The notes beneath the pieces were generated by a model. It saw only the letters and a list, made by a program, of their open reading frames with translations. It was not told the DNA's origin and searched no databases. The translations under genes and the position numbers were made by a program. From an uncultured Flavobacteriaceae bacterium (lineage in GTDB: Bacteria > Bacteroidota > Bacteroidia > Flavobacteriales > Flavobacteriaceae): a stretch of DNA of 64,000 bases. Positions 11,980 to 20,709 of this stretch are shown piece by piece (the stretch's first letter is position 1; each line of letters opens with the position of its first letter). The stretch lies in assembly GCA_947488435.1 (NCBI GenBank), contig CANKZG010000001.1:1294308-1358307 (forward strand), given 5' to 3'.

Positions 11980-13383
11980 TTAGCGCAGCTTCATAGCTTT
12001 TGGATCCCATTGCACCGCTTTTTGATTGTAGTAACTTTCGTTAGCTAAAATAGCTGCCCCTCCGGCCCGAAGTCCAAAAGTAGGATCTTGCACAATTGTT
12101 TTATGACCACGAATCCCTTGGAAAAAATTGTAAAAATGATCGTAATGTGCACCTTTATAATTTCTGGGCGCTTCAAAAATAGTCTCCCCTAAGGCTAAAT
12201 TAGATGTTCGATCTTCCAGGTTTTTAGCAGCGTAACCTTGTCGTATCTTTTCTTGTGTTGCCTCTGTATACGCAATCAGAGAATACCCACTAGGTTGGTT
12301 TCCACGTTTAGAACGTGTAAGCTTTACCGAATTCTGGCCTACTTCCATTTCTCCTTCTGTACCAACCAATTTAAAACCACCACCACCGCCAGATCCAGCG
12401 ATGAAATTCACACGAAAAGAAGCATTAAAAGCTGCATGTGTTTCTGTTTTAGGATAGTCGTAAAAAGTAAGGGTGACGTCTGGTACATCCCGTCCGTCAT
12501 TCCAATAGCGTAACCCTCCAGTAGATAACGCTCTTGTGGGACCTTCGGAACTTAGAATATAATTTAAGGTAGAAAAAGCATGTACAAATAAATCTCCGGC
12601 AACTCCAGTACCATAATCTTTATAATTTCGCCAGCGGAAGAATCGCGTAGCATCATAAGGAATTTTTGGAGCCCTCCCTAAGAAAGTATCAAAATCTACC
12701 GTATCGGGATTTGCATCTGGAGGAATAGGATACTGCCAAGCGCCTTCGGAAGAATACCGATCGTTGTACATATCTAACATCACAATTTCACCTATGGCTC
12801 CTTCTTCGTAAAGTTGTTTGGCTTTTTCATTGCCTAAAGATGACATTCCCTGACTTCCAATTTGACAAATACTTCCGGTTTGCTGTTGTACTTTTATGAT
12901 TTCATGCCCTTCTTCAAATTGCTGGACCATAGGCTTTTCACAATATACTGCTTTGCCTGCCTTCATTGCTTCGATCGTAATCTTCTTATGCCAATGATCC
13001 GGAGTGGCAACAATAACAGCGTCGATATCTTTACGTTCCAAAATTTTGCGATAATCTCGAGTTACATAAATATCATCTCCCCAAAGCTCCTTAGCACGAT
13101 CTAATCGACCGGTATATAAATCGCAAGCCGCAACCAATTGAACTCCCGCAACCTTAAGTGCGGAGGTAGTATCGTAAATGCCTTGTATTCCACTTCCTAT
13201 AAGTGCTAGATTTATGCGATCGTTAGCCGAAAAAAGTTGAGGATCATATGTTCGATCTAACACCAGTTTTTGCTGATACGAAGAAGCAGAAACGATGTAA
13301 GGTGCTGATGCAACTAAGGCAGAACCCAAGGTTACTTTTTTCAGAAAATCACGTCTTTTTTTAGGTGTATTTTTATGTTTCAT
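11980..13383 (-). CDS. Gfo/Idh/MocA family oxidoreductase with Tat-type leader
   Basis: A 467-residue protein. The N-terminus KKRRDFLKKVTLGSALVASAPYIVSASS is a Tat-like leader, usual for exported Bacteroidota members of this family. The Rossmann fold follows (NLALIGSGIQGIYD, VAACDLYTGRLDRA, AVIVATPDHWHKKITIEAMKAGKAVYCEKPM); the EKP motif carries the catalytic-type Lys. The C-terminal alpha/beta domain covers HAFSTLNYIL and GEMEVG. These enzymes use bound NAD(P) to oxidise or rearrange sugars. The substrate is unknown, but position beside a GH3 enzyme suits a role in glycan breakdown. Confidence 0.9.
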   Translation of the reverse strand: MKHKNTPKKRRDFLKKVTLGSALVASAPYIVSASSYQQKLVLDRTYDPQLFSANDRINLALIGSGIQGIYDTTSALKVAGVQLVAACDLYTGRLDRAKELWGDDIYVTRDYRKILERKDIDAVIVATPDHWHKKITIEAMKAGKAVYCEKPMVQQFEEGHEIIKVQQQTGSICQIGSQGMSSLGNEKAKQLYEEGAIGEIVMLDMYNDRYSSEGAWQYPIPPDANPDTVDFDTFLGRAPKIPYDATRFFRWRNYKDYGTGVAGDLFVHAFSTLNYILSSEGPTRALSTGGLRYWNDGRDVPDVTLTFYDYPKTETHAAFNASFRVNFIAGSGGGGGFKLVGTEGEMEVGQNSVKLTRSKRGNQPSGYSLIAYTEATQEKIRQGYAAKNLEDRTSNLALGETIFEAPRNYKGAHYDHFYNFFQGIRGHKTIVQDPTFGLRAGGAAILANESYYNQKAVQWDPKAMKLR

Positions 13384-13512
13384 GGATATAGAAGATTACA
13401 AAAGAAAAGGAATGTAATTTACTATTTTTCTATACTCAACACAAAGTTTTTTCTAACCTTAGAACATTTTCAGATAAGATAACTGTCTTAAGTAGTTTAT
13501 CTGTAGGTGTAT

Positions 13513-14919
13513 TTAGGTAAGATATTCTCGAACACCATAACTCGCTAATACGCCTTCTCCGGTTGCCGCAGCTACTTGAGCAATAGCTCCTTCTCGATTA
13601 TCTCCAGCTGCAAATACTCCTGGCATAGAGGTTTGAGCAAGACCTGTAGTTTTTATAAAACCGTGTTCATTAAGCGCTAGTGTATCTTTGAAAACTGTTG
13701 TATTTGGAATCAATCCAATAAAAATAAAGACACCATCTGCCGTAATAAGTTCTTCTTCACCCGTTTCATTATCTTTTACCAGCACTCCTTTAAACATACC
13801 ATTTTCGTCCGTCTTAAACGCTTGCGGTGTTTTATTTAAATGTGTTTCTACCTGTTCCATTTTTGGTAATTTCTCGATATACGTAGGAGAAGCTTTAAAC
13901 GCTGCACTTCTATTAATGATTTTTACTTTTTTGGTAAACCCTGCAAGGAAAATACCTTCTTCTAAAGCACTGTTGCCGCCACCGATAACAACAATTTCTT
14001 TATCGCGATAAAAAGCACCATCACAAGTAGCGCAGAAATGAACCCCAGAGCCTAAAAGTTCTTCTTCTCCCGGAATGTGTAATCTTTTATAGGTAGAACC
14101 GGTAGCGATAACTACACTTTTACCGATATAAGTTTCACTTTTAGATTTTACATAAAACTTATTTTGGTTATAGGTTAATTCCTGTACTTCTACACCAGTT
14201 GCAATTTTTGCACCATAAGTTCGCGCTTGTTCTTCCATTTTATCCATTAATGCTGGGCCTGAAATACTTTGAAAACCAGGGTAATTTTCAATTTTTTCGG
14301 TTAAAAAAGCGTTTCCTCCGATGGTTGATTTTTCCAGAATGAGCGTATCAAATCGATCGCGCTGGGCATAAATCGAAGTGGTTAATCCAGCGGCACCACC
14401 ACCGATAATAATAACGTCGTATACTTTTGTTTCCGAAGTACTATCAATAGCCAATAAAGTTTTTAAGGTATCATTATCCGGATTTGTATAGGGTGTGTCA
14501 TTAATAAGCACGGTAGGAATAATACGCTTCCCTTTATTGATGGTTTCCACTTTAGTAGTAGCCCAATCATGCTCATCTACATCGATAAATTGAAAACGGA
14601 TGTTATTATCTGCTAAATAACTTTTTGCTCTTCGACAATCGGGGCACCAATCCGCCCCAAAAAGTTGTATTACCCCTTGAGGATTAATTCCTAAAACGTC
14701 GGCCAATACATCATTGTCCGGATTTGTATATGATTTTTCATTAATTAATAGCGTAGGAATGATGCGTTTTCCGTTATTGATACGTTCAACCAAGGATGTT
14801 GCTTTGCGATCTAAATCCACATCAATAAACTCAAAATCAATGTGATTTTCTTTTAAAAAAGATTTTGCTCTTCGGCAATCGGGGCACCAATCGGCACCAT
14901 ATAGTTTTATTTTATTCAT
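13513..14919 (-). CDS. Fusion of two glutaredoxin-like domains with thioredoxin reductase
   Basis: A 468-residue cytosolic flavoprotein. Residues 1-75 and 81-155 are two glutaredoxin-like repeats with an exact period of 80 residues; each has GADWCPDCRRAK (Cys12/Cys15 and Cys92/Cys95) and KRIIPT.LIN. Residues 166-468 are thioredoxin reductase: FAD site GGGAAG (173-178), redox pair in FCATCDG (Cys296, Cys299), NADPH site GGGNSA and the C-terminal FAD motif GVFAAGDNR. Electrons should run from NADPH through FAD and the CATC pair to the attached CPDC domains. A single glutaredoxin-TrxR fusion is known in several bacteria; a duplicated front domain is unusual. A palindromic site lies upstream. Confidence 0.93.
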   Translation of the reverse strand: MNKIKLYGADWCPDCRRAKSFLKENHIDFEFIDVDLDRKATSLVERINNGKRIIPTLLINEKSYTNPDNDVLADVLGINPQGVIQLFGADWCPDCRRAKSYLADNNIRFQFIDVDEHDWATTKVETINKGKRIIPTVLINDTPYTNPDNDTLKTLLAIDSTSETKVYDVIIIGGGAAGLTTSIYAQRDRFDTLILEKSTIGGNAFLTEKIENYPGFQSISGPALMDKMEEQARTYGAKIATGVEVQELTYNQNKFYVKSKSETYIGKSVVIATGSTYKRLHIPGEEELLGSGVHFCATCDGAFYRDKEIVVIGGGNSALEEGIFLAGFTKKVKIINRSAAFKASPTYIEKLPKMEQVETHLNKTPQAFKTDENGMFKGVLVKDNETGEEELITADGVFIFIGLIPNTTVFKDTLALNEHGFIKTTGLAQTSMPGVFAAGDNREGAIAQVAAATGEGVLASYGVREYLT

Positions 14920-14972
14920 ACAATGATGTTGTTTAAAGCGTTAAAGGCTTTGTAAAAATAATAAGATGTGAA

Positions 14973-14997
14973 GGGAAATAAAATGTACATATTTCCC
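14973..14997 (-). promoter_or_regulatory. inverted repeat upstream of the Grx-Grx-TrxR gene
   Basis: GGGAAAT (14973-14979) and ATTTCCC (14991-14997) form a perfect inverted repeat around a TGTACA core. Read on the minus strand it contains GGGAAATATGTAC, which recurs exactly upstream of the DoxX gene at 20710-20722. A further TGTACCC copy of the core lies at 15013-15019. It looks like an operator; the protein that binds is not known. Confidence 0.5.
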
Positions 14998-15116
14998 ATT
15001 TAGTTAGCAAAATGTACCCTTAGTTGGAAGTAAAAAATGGAACGATGAATTCAAACTCATCGCCCCATTTCAATTAAAAACACAAATATTACCTTTTATG
15101 AATGGTCGGTGTGTAT

Positions 15117-15701
15117 TTATTCTGATCGTAAGAGATCACTGTTCATGAAGACAAAATCTCCTTTTGCAGCTACAAAAACATGACATCCCCCACAAAACTT
15201 CGCTTTTCCTGAAGTGCCGGTGGCTATTTTTTTTGCATTGAGTTTACTGGCATAACCCCAACCTCCGGTTTCGGGAGATTCACCTTCCTTTAACTTTACC
15301 ATTAATTTTATACTAGGATTTTTACCTTTCTTCCATGCTGCTTCGTCTTTATACTCTTCTTTAACAATCATGGTTCCAGGAGGATATTTGTAGGGAGCAG
15401 TACCGCGATTTACACTTTCTCCAATTTTATTTACATATACTTCGCGGTATCCGTCATTTCCTTTATGTCTTTTGGCTAAAAATCCCGTGATATCGCCGGT
15501 ATTTGGACCGTCTTTGGTGATTTTATACCAAGATTTGTAATCACTGTAATCCAAATTAAAATCCGTTAGTATGGCATTAGCGCGATCTTCGTTGCTAATT
15601 GATTTGTATACTTCGGTTTTGGTGTGATCTGCTACTTTAGTGAAGCCAAAAATAATTGCACTTAATATAAGTATTCCTAAAACGTAGATTCCCTTTTTCA
15701 T
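15117..15701 (-). CDS. cytochrome P460 family protein (single haem c)
   Basis: A 194-residue exported protein: signal peptide or anchor at residues 3-20, then the P460 fold (SWYKITKDGP, YREVYVNKIGE, PPGTMIVKEEYKD, GWGYASKLN) and a haem c attachment site CGGCH at 170-174. P460 proteins bind haem at a beta-sheet pocket and in characterised members oxidise hydroxylamine or bind NO; the Lys cross-link needed for true P460 activity cannot be judged here. The sequence ends in GDFVFMNSDLLRSE, parallel to the DFVFTQHYPVLR ends of its neighbours. It is the last gene of the haem cluster. Confidence 0.82.
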   Translation of the reverse strand: MKKGIYVLGILILSAIIFGFTKVADHTKTEVYKSISNEDRANAILTDFNLDYSDYKSWYKITKDGPNTGDITGFLAKRHKGNDGYREVYVNKIGESVNRGTAPYKYPPGTMIVKEEYKDEAAWKKGKNPSIKLMVKLKEGESPETGGWGYASKLNAKKIATGTSGKAKFCGGCHVFVAAKGDFVFMNSDLLRSE

Positions 15702-15780
15702 AATTCTAAAATTATAAGTTACGTACTAGTGTTTTAAATTTTATAATAACGATAGGTAGTACCTGATATCATAAGAACTG

Positions 15781-16185
15781 TTATTCCCCATTCACAGAGC
15801 GAATAAAATTCACCAAATCCCATCGTTCTTCCTCGGAAACAATAGCCTTCCATTGCGGCATGCTACCACGTCCATTAGTGATCTTCCAGAAAATTTCTCC
15901 ATCCGTCTGACTTTGAACATTGGCGGAGGTTAAATCTGCAGGTTTTGGATTTAATCTGGCTCCTGCTAGACCATCTCCTTTGGCCGCTTTACCGTGACAA
16001 AAAACACAACGGGCCTTAAAAACTTTACTGCCTTTTTTAGCTGAGGCATCTCGTTTTTTTTCTGGGACTATATTTTCTATTTCTTTGGCATTCTCTGGAG
16101 CAATCCAAGCTTCTGTCTGAGCGTGGGTGTCACTGAAACTAAAAAGGAATAGCACCGTAATAAGTAATAGGAAAGGAGTTTTCAT
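15781..16185 (-). CDS. small periplasmic cytochrome c
   Basis: A 134-residue exported monohaem cytochrome. The signal peptide ends at THAQ (about residue 23). CVFCH at 60-64 binds haem c and Met109 in GRGSMPQW is the likely sixth ligand; GEIFWKITNG and RWDLVNFIRS are typical of class I cytochromes with the cbb3-type pattern. It would shuttle electrons in the periplasm and is a natural partner for the P460-type proteins around it. Confidence 0.9.
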   Translation of the reverse strand: MKTPFLLLITVLFLFSFSDTHAQTEAWIAPENAKEIENIVPEKKRDASAKKGSKVFKARCVFCHGKAAKGDGLAGARLNPKPADLTSANVQSQTDGEIFWKITNGRGSMPQWKAIVSEEERWDLVNFIRSVNGE

Positions 16186-16339
16186 AAAATGATGAAATGT
16201 TTAAAATTTTATGTAAACCTAGTAGTAATGAAACTAAATTGATTGGACGTTTTTCTTCTATATTAGAAATTCAAATAATAAAATAAAAACAGCCGGAAAT
16301 GGGGGAAGCTTTTAATATATAATTCCAGCCATTATTATT

Positions 16340-16642
16340 TTAATTCCGAAATTTTTTGAATCCAATTCTGGATAACATCTTCTTTTCCATATTCCAGAAG
16401 AATTGATGTTGTCCGAACAAGGTACCTACTGCTACAAGAAGGATTTGATATACTATAAACATTAATAAAATTCGTATACTCCAAAATATAAAAGGATGTG
16501 TTGTTTCGGCAGAAATACCAATAAAATTTATTATAGGTTTTGCGAGAGCAACCGATAAAGAACCGTTAACCGAGAATACCAAAAGTATCATGACTAACTG
16601 AAAATTCGAGTCAATGTTCCAACGTTCTTTTAACTTTTTCAT
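16340..16642 (-). CDS. DUF6787-like two-helix membrane protein
   Basis: A 100-residue protein starting at ATG 16642 (the upstream extension has no clear role). MKKLKERWNIDSNFQLVMILLVFSVNGSLSV opens the first membrane helix and FIFWSIRILLMFIVYQILLVAVGTLFGQ the second; HQFFWNMEKKMLSRIGF closes it. This 'KKLKERW.i.sn.Ql..il..F...GS.s' pattern recurs widely in flavobacteria (DUF6787) with no known function. It lies between haem genes, which may reflect shared transcription only. Confidence 0.75.
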   Translation of the reverse strand: MKKLKERWNIDSNFQLVMILLVFSVNGSLSVALAKPIINFIGISAETTHPFIFWSIRILLMFIVYQILLVAVGTLFGQHQFFWNMEKKMLSRIGFKKFRN

Positions 16643-16728
16643 ATGCTTTAAAATAAGAACCCCACACCATTTGTAAAGGAAATGTATGGGGTTCGTCAAA
16701 AACTATTCTTTTTAAACGCTATATTTCT

Positions 16729-17361
16729 TTAGCGTTTTGCTTTGTTTTCTGGCACAACGTTTGCTCCAACTTTTTTGGCAGCACGTAATACAGGATAGTG
16801 TTGCGTAAATACAAAATCATCGGCAGCACTAGCTTGGTGACAAAAAGCGCATTGTTCTGTTTTGAATGCAGTTCCAGTTTCTGCTAATGTTCCCCCTTTT
16901 GGATTTGTAAAACTAAAATAAGCCCAGTTTGCAGGAGCATCTTTAAAATGTTTTTTGCTTTTTATGGTTGCTTCCAAACCAATAAATTCACCCATAAAAT
17001 AACCGTTTCCACTAGAAGCCGCTTTTGTGCCAACGCTTACCAATTCTTTTACAAGAATAGTACCTTCTCTCCATTTTCCAGTTTTCTTATAATGCTTGTA
17101 ACTTACTGGATCAATATATACGTTATGAAATTCTGGAAAAGCAGCTTTTCCATCATTTAAATCGTTAGGGGTTAATGGACTTCCCACATATACCCAACTT
17201 CTATAATCCGTAGGCCTAACTAAATCTCCTTTTGCATTTATAGTAAAGTAAGAAGCATCCTCATAGGTTTCTGCTACTTCTTCAGTGTTTGATATCGCCA
17301 CAAATGATACTAAGGAAAATACTAGTGCGAAAGCCAGTAATCCTAAAACTTTATTTCTCAT
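16729..17361 (-). CDS. cytochrome P460 family protein (single haem c), tandem copy
   Basis: A 210-residue exported protein with signal peptide (residues 4-24), one P460 domain and CAFCH at 171-175. Its core from DYRSWVYVG through PEFHNVYIDP, WREGTILVKELVSVGTKAASSG, NGYFMGEFIGLEATIKS and DFVFTQHYPVLR is nearly identical to the first half of the next gene upstream, so the two arose by tandem duplication. The likely role is periplasmic haem redox chemistry on hydroxylamine, NO or a similar small molecule. Gap to the upstream gene: 40 bp. Confidence 0.88.
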   Translation of the reverse strand: MRNKVLGLLAFALVFSLVSFVAISNTEEVAETYEDASYFTINAKGDLVRPTDYRSWVYVGSPLTPNDLNDGKAAFPEFHNVYIDPVSYKHYKKTGKWREGTILVKELVSVGTKAASSGNGYFMGEFIGLEATIKSKKHFKDAPANWAYFSFTNPKGGTLAETGTAFKTEQCAFCHQASAADDFVFTQHYPVLRAAKKVGANVVPENKAKR

Positions 17362-17401
17362 AATTATTAATTTTACTTTATATTTAAATTGTTGTTTAAT
17401 T

Positions 17402-18490
17402 CTAATTTAATGGGAAGGCTGATTTAACCATGTCCTTACCCCCAATGGTATGACAATTCACGCATCCAACAACACCGTTACCCATTGCGGCAATTGCGTT
17501 TTCGTCTTCAACACTTGTTACTTCATACCAAAACCAACCTTTGCCTTCGTCAGTACTATCGCCAGTTTTCGCCATCACAGCCCAACCTGCTAAATTTCCA
17601 TCGGCATCAAACATTTCTTTTACAATGGTGGCTCCTTTTGGATGCTCTTTATTTCCTTCCGCAAGAGAATTCGCTATGGCATCATTCATAAATACTTTTA
17701 CCGGAAGTCCAAGTTTTGTATGTGGACCAACAGAAGGGTGTTTTTCTTTTTCTTGCGTTTTAAAACCTCGATATTCATGAGACGAGAGATAGGCAAAAAG
17801 ATCGCTTTTACCTAGGGGAAACCCTACATCTACGTTATCAGGAGTAGGTACCGTAGGATCCCAAATACTTACGGGATTCGATGCTGTTCGATCTGCACTA
17901 TTTTCAGGCACGGCATCGATACCAGAACCTTTTGCTGCTCGTAATACCGGATAATGTTGCGTGAATACGAAATCATCTGAAGCACTGGCTTCATGACAAA
18001 AATTACATTGATTTGTTTTAAAGGGTGCGGATGCATCTTTCAAATCTCCTTCTGGATTTGAAAAACTAAAATAAGCCCAATTTCCAGGTTCATCCGGAAA
18101 AAGTTCGGCACTCTTTATAGTAGCTTCTAATCCGATGAATTCACCCATAAAATAACCGTTTCCACTGGATGCCGCTTTTGTTCCAACACTGACCAATTCT
18201 TTTACTAAAATTGTTCCTTCTCTCCAAGTTCCATTTTCTTTCCAGTAGTCGTAACTGATAGGATCTATATAAACATTATGAAATTCTGGGAAAGCTGCTT
18301 TTCCATCATTCATGTCATTAGGAGTTGTTGGTGTTCCCACGTATATCCAACTGCGATAATCTACAGGTCTCTTAAGTTCATCGCCGTTCATGGTAAAGAA
18401 AGTAGCGTTAGAAGTACCTTTGTCTACGCTATTACATGACCCCAAAATTAAGATACATGTTAAAAGTGCAATAGGAATTAGTTTTTGCAT
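17402..18490 (-). CDS. two-domain, dihaem cytochrome P460 family lipoprotein
   Basis: A 362-residue lipoprotein (LILGSC, Cys19). The first P460 domain (about residues 25-190) carries CNFCH at 162-166. A second domain (about 225-362) includes GLPVKVFMN, HPKGATIVKEMFDADGNLAGWAVMAK, the P460 'GWFWYEV' strand and CVNCH at 343-347. It is therefore a P460-P460 fusion with two c-type haems, anchored in the envelope. The first half is the tandem paralogue of the 210-residue neighbour. It follows the 117-residue unknown gene by 14 bp and is probably the lead cytochrome of the operon. Confidence 0.87.
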   Translation of the reverse strand: MQKLIPIALLTCILILGSCNSVDKGTSNATFFTMNGDELKRPVDYRSWIYVGTPTTPNDMNDGKAAFPEFHNVYIDPISYDYWKENGTWREGTILVKELVSVGTKAASSGNGYFMGEFIGLEATIKSAELFPDEPGNWAYFSFSNPEGDLKDASAPFKTNQCNFCHEASASDDFVFTQHYPVLRAAKGSGIDAVPENSADRTASNPVSIWDPTVPTPDNVDVGFPLGKSDLFAYLSSHEYRGFKTQEKEKHPSVGPHTKLGLPVKVFMNDAIANSLAEGNKEHPKGATIVKEMFDADGNLAGWAVMAKTGDSTDEGKGWFWYEVTSVEDENAIAAMGNGVVGCVNCHTIGGKDMVKSAFPLN

Positions 18491-18504
18491 GGTGCTATTG
18501 TTGT

Positions 18505-18858
18505 TTAATGGTTTGTAATGTTATGGTCATGATGACATACAAGATTGTTCTGCCATCTATTTCGTATGCGGTGTTTACTAAATTCAATTTCGTTATGTAT
18601 ATTTTTAGTTACCATAAAAATGTTATACCGCAGTTCATTTTTTTGTTTTTGGATATCGGCAACTTTAAATTGCAATACCTTTGTTTGTTCGTTGATCAAA
18701 GCCTGTTTAATAAGACTTAGCCCAAATGCTTTTTCCGCCAATTGCACTGTTTTGTTTAATTTCAATTCAATGTAATTTCCATAGTATTTTGCGATCATTT
18801 CATCATACTTACCTGCTAGTAATAATGATATCGCATGATAGAAACATTGTTCGGACAT
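18505..18858 (-). CDS. uncharacterised small protein, possibly NTF2-like
   Basis: A 117-residue protein I do not recognise with certainty. It has helices at residues 1-45 (SLLLAGKYDEMIAKYYGNYIELKLNK) and beta strands toward IEFSKHRIRNRWQNN, an order that fits a small SnoaL/NTF2-like fold, and a His-rich end (VCHHDHNITNH) that could bind metal. It lies between an AraC regulator (20 bp) and the dihaem P460 gene (14 bp), so it is cotranscribed with them and may serve the same response. Confidence 0.55.
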   Translation of the reverse strand: MSEQCFYHAISLLLAGKYDEMIAKYYGNYIELKLNKTVQLAEKAFGLSLIKQALINEQTKVLQFKVADIQKQKNELRYNIFMVTKNIHNEIEFSKHRIRNRWQNNLVCHHDHNITNH

Positions 18859-18878
18859 AACGCTAAATTAGAGGAAGG

Positions 18879-19706
18879 TTAAACAATCGTGTTGGACTTT
18901 TTTCTTTTACTAGCTTCACTGGAGTCGTAGTGAGATTTAAATCCCCCAGCCGTCATTCCCGTATTTAATTTAAAAAAGCGTGAAAAATATGCAGGATCAT
19001 TAAAGCCAATATCAAAACATATAAACCTAGAAGTTTTGTTTGTAAACAATAATTGTCGTTTGGCTTCAATGAGAATTCGGTTTTTGATGAACTCATGAGG
19101 TGTCATTGTTCCATACGATTTAAACTTTTCGGCGATCCTTTTTGCTGGGACTAATAATTTTTTAGCATAAAACTGCATTTCGTGATGCATTTTATAATGT
19201 TCATGTACCAGGGTAATAAAATCAAAAAGCAAGGTATCTGCATCGTATTTTTGATTGCACTGATAGGTAGGATTTGTTTTGATTAGCTCAAGTAGCACAT
19301 TAGACAATTCCGGAGTTACACGATTATGGCGATCTAAATAGTGTTCAATTTTCTGAAATATGGCTTCAATCTGAATGCTATTTTGAGGTGGTAAAGCAAT
19401 GCTTTTTGTCACGTTTCCATAAGCATATTTAAAAGCTAGCATCTCCTTAACCTGCTCCGTGGCCGAAAAATGAACCACCTTTAGAAATTGGTAATCTTTA
19501 ATTTCAAGAATTTCTTCAGGGCAGAGAAATATTAAATAGTTGCCAGAATATTGATATGTTTCAAAATTGATTGCCGCTTCTCCATAGTGTTGAAATAAAA
19601 CTACACTAAAAGCATCTGGACGAGATATTACTAGTGGCGAGTTTTCAAATTTTTGAAAAAGTACCTCATTTGATTTAAGGGGATCGAGACTAAATATCGG
19701 TTTCAT
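18879..19706 (-). CDS. AraC family transcriptional regulator
   Basis: A 275-residue regulator. The N-terminal cupin-like sensing half (VISRPDAFSVVLFQHYGEAAINFETY) is followed by a C-terminal AraC double helix-turn-helix at about 180-265, with the second motif visible as SRFICFDIGFNDPAYFSRFFKLNTGMTAGGFK. It leads a run into the P460 genes and is the best candidate for their control. An inverted repeat (TTTTACAC...GTGTAAAA, 19706-19736) covers its start codon, which suggests autoregulation. Confidence 0.9.
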   Translation of the reverse strand: MKPIFSLDPLKSNEVLFQKFENSPLVISRPDAFSVVLFQHYGEAAINFETYQYSGNYLIFLCPEEILEIKDYQFLKVVHFSATEQVKEMLAFKYAYGNVTKSIALPPQNSIQIEAIFQKIEHYLDRHNRVTPELSNVLLELIKTNPTYQCNQKYDADTLLFDFITLVHEHYKMHHEMQFYAKKLLVPAKRIAEKFKSYGTMTPHEFIKNRILIEAKRQLLFTNKTSRFICFDIGFNDPAYFSRFFKLNTGMTAGGFKSHYDSSEASKRKKSNTIV

Positions 19707-19736
19707 TTTACACTGGCGTTGGTTTATAGTGTAAAA
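19706..19736. promoter_or_regulatory. inverted repeat over the AraC start codon
   Basis: TTTTACAC (19706-19713) and GTGTAAAA (19729-19736) are perfect 8-bp arms 15 bp apart, overlapping the first base of the AraC start codon. As DNA it could be an operator; as RNA it could hide the start. Further up at 19785-19796 the sequence GTACATTTTTCC resembles the GGGAAATATGTAC motif of other promoters in this cluster. Confidence 0.4.
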
Positions 19737-19802
19737 CTAGTGGGAGAGCTAGGGTATTAAAATGGATATTTTTCCAATTTTATTGTACATTTTTCCTGAA
19801 GC

Positions 19803-20642
19803 TTAAGAAAGCGATTGTTTTTTAAATTCGATAGGACGAAGTCCAACTTGGTTTTTAAAAAACTTAGAAAAATGGCCAGCTTCCTTGTATCCAAGCTCAT
19901 ATGCGATAGTTTCTGAGGTCTTATTAGAAAATAAAAGAAGACGCTTGGCTTCCAGTAAGATACGATCGTTTATGATCTTTAAGGGGGAGACATCCCCATA
20001 CTTTTTAAAGAGATTAGAAAGTGTTTTAGGAGATTTAAAAAGAAGTTCGGCATAGTCCGCAACCTTATGCTTTTCTCTAAAATGTTTTTCTACCAAGATA
20101 TTGTAACGCCGAATAAGATCCATTTTGTCATTTGTTAAATTGGGATCTGGAATACGTTCTTTTATAAGTCGTGTAGATTTAATAAGCAGCCGTTTCAGGA
20201 GAACGCGTAGCATTTCTCCTTGAATATGATCTGCATATTCGAACTCTTCTTTAAAAAAATAGTAAAGCATTTTAAAGCTTTCTTGCTCTTTTTTATTTAA
20301 TGAAACAATAGGAGGTTGCGCTGATCCAAAAAATAAAAACCCATTGCAAGACACTTCACGATCGTGATCACGAATGCAATAAAACTCTCTATTAAAAACA
20401 AAAGATATAATACCTTTTTGTTCCATGTCAATTTCCAAAACATTTAATGGCGTACAAAAAATAACTTCATGTTGTTTTAGGTTGATCACATAACCATCTA
20501 TAACAAGATCTATAGCATTGTCTTTAGCCCAAAGAATTTTATAACAACCTTTGTTTTGCAAAACTTGTTGAGAGGAAGCGCAATTAAAATCCGTTAAATG
20601 AAACCTACTTTCTTCAAGCGTACTGGAATACGACAAATTCAT
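19803..20642 (-). CDS. AraC family transcriptional regulator (second)
   Basis: A 279-residue regulator with an N-terminal sensing domain (WAKDNAIDLVIDGYVINLKQHEVIFCTPLNVLEID) and a C-terminal AraC DNA-binding domain (ADYAELLFKSPKTLSNLFKKYGDVSPLKIINDRILLEAKRLL, then TIAYELGYKEAGHFSKFFKNQVGLRPIEFK). It is a distant relative of the AraC gene next to it: both share LLFTNKTS/LLFSNKTS-type linkers. It is divergent from the DoxX gene, and the shared gap holds a motif also seen before the Grx-TrxR gene. Confidence 0.9.
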   Translation of the reverse strand: MNLSYSSTLEESRFHLTDFNCASSQQVLQNKGCYKILWAKDNAIDLVIDGYVINLKQHEVIFCTPLNVLEIDMEQKGIISFVFNREFYCIRDHDREVSCNGFLFFGSAQPPIVSLNKKEQESFKMLYYFFKEEFEYADHIQGEMLRVLLKRLLIKSTRLIKERIPDPNLTNDKMDLIRRYNILVEKHFREKHKVADYAELLFKSPKTLSNLFKKYGDVSPLKIINDRILLEAKRLLLFSNKTSETIAYELGYKEAGHFSKFFKNQVGLRPIEFKKQSLS

Positions 20643-20709
20643 TTTGAGCGTTTTTTTTTAAGAAAAACCTAAATATATTGCTAAAATATGGAGAAATATA
20701 TAAGATAAA

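Noticed and set aside
19763-19776. TGGATATTTTTCCA before the first AraC gene as a third dinB-type operator
   Set aside because: Arms are 6 rather than 5 bases apart and the flanks differ; one weak palindrome in AT-rich DNA is not enough.
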